A stretch of 12,443 nucleotides of DNA from an uncultured Clostridia bacterium (GTDB lineage Bacteria; Bacillota; Clostridia; Christensenellales; Borkfalkiaceae), in assembly GCA_904502225.1 (NCBI GenBank), contig CAJGDO010000029.1:1-12443 (forward strand), written 5' to 3'. Shown here in pieces: positions 12,205-12,443 of the stretch. Made by a program: the position numbers and the translations under genes. The notes under the pieces are model-generated. The model ran no database searches. It saw only the letters and a program-made list of their open reading frames with translations, and was not told the origin of the DNA. Position 1 is the first letter of the stretch. Each line of letters starts with the position of its first letter.

Positions 12205-12443
12205 TTATTTGTAAATATCTTGTTTATGAATTTTTCTATATTTATCATATGCTTTTTCAATTTTATTAACGTATTCCCTAGTTTCATTAAAGGGAATTTT
12301 TACTAGGTTTTCCCCATCTAAACTATAATTTTTATCATTTAGCCAAGCGTAAACGTTCCCTTCACCTGCATTATATGCGCAAAGCGCCGTATTTAACGAA
12401 CTAAATTTATTCATTAAATATCTTAAATACCAACACCCAAAGC
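12205..12443 (-). CDS. Lytic murein transglycosylase, C-terminal part (5' end outside window)
   Basis: The frame is open to the right edge and ends at TAA 12205-12207; 79 residues are seen, starting FGCWYLRYLMNKF upstream of the first in-window Met. The segment ALCAYNAGEGNVYAWL is the conserved C-terminal motif of Slt-type soluble lytic transglycosylases (YNAGxGxV), and IPFNETREYVNKIEKAYDKY is the usual last helix of the domain. These enzymes cleave peptidoglycan between MurNAc and GlcNAc outside the membrane. The catalytic Glu and any signal peptide would lie beyond the window. The ATG at 12414 is internal and not the start. Confidence 0.9.
   Translation of the reverse strand, partial: FGCWYLRYLMNKFSSLNTALCAYNAGEGNVYAWLNDKNYSLDGENLVKIPFNETREYVNKIEKAYDKYRKIHKQDIYK

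Overview
The window looks like a chromosomal segment of an AT-rich, low-GC Gram-positive bacterium, most likely a clostridial (Bacillota) gut-type lineage. Supporting signs are AAGGAG-type ribosome binding sites 6-9 nt before most starts, AT-rich intergenic DNA with TTGACA/TATAAT promoters, strong hairpin-plus-T terminators, tRNAs with encoded CCA, and the relatives of its proteins. No species-level identification is claimed.

Left part (1-6599, minus strand): a four-gene operon read right to left. It encodes a zinc-type medium-chain dehydrogenase of the YggP / L-sorbose-1-phosphate reductase type, then a lipoylated E2 acyltransferase with two nearly identical lipoyl domains, dihydrolipoyl dehydrogenase (E3), and a fused E1 alpha-beta thiamine-diphosphate dehydrogenase that runs off the left edge. 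Together E1-E2-E3 form a 2-oxoacid (or acetoin) dehydrogenase complex that yields an acyl-CoA and NADH. A divergent DeoR-type repressor (6783-7559) shares the control region and has three 10-bp direct repeats right after its -10 box.

Middle part (7560-10874): after a strong terminator comes an EutH-family transporter, translationally coupled to an AraC-type regulator that best starts at a GTG. A bidirectional terminator separates this pair from a convergent opine (octopine/nopaline) dehydrogenase-family gene on the minus strand. No ethanolamine lyase or microcompartment genes are visible. A TTGCAA-centred motif lies 30-44 bp upstream of the -10 boxes of the dehydrogenase operon, eutH and the opine dehydrogenase gene, so the three units may form one regulon. 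My working inference is a pathway in which EutH imports an amine- or opine-like compound, the opine dehydrogenase splits it into an amino acid and a 2-oxoacid, and the complex converts the oxoacid to acyl-CoA.

Right part (10875-12443): a gene-poor tRNA region. It holds tRNA-Arg(CCT) and tRNA-Leu(GAG), both on the minus strand with promoter and terminator. Between them lie two tandem promoter-hairpin-terminator units that look like small RNA genes and share an operator-like dyad over the -35 box. A tRNA-Leu-like 3' half with its own terminator follows, and then a ~158-bp highly structured element bounded by inverted copies of a tRNA T-arm sequence. The C-terminal end of a lytic transglycosylase enters from the right edge.
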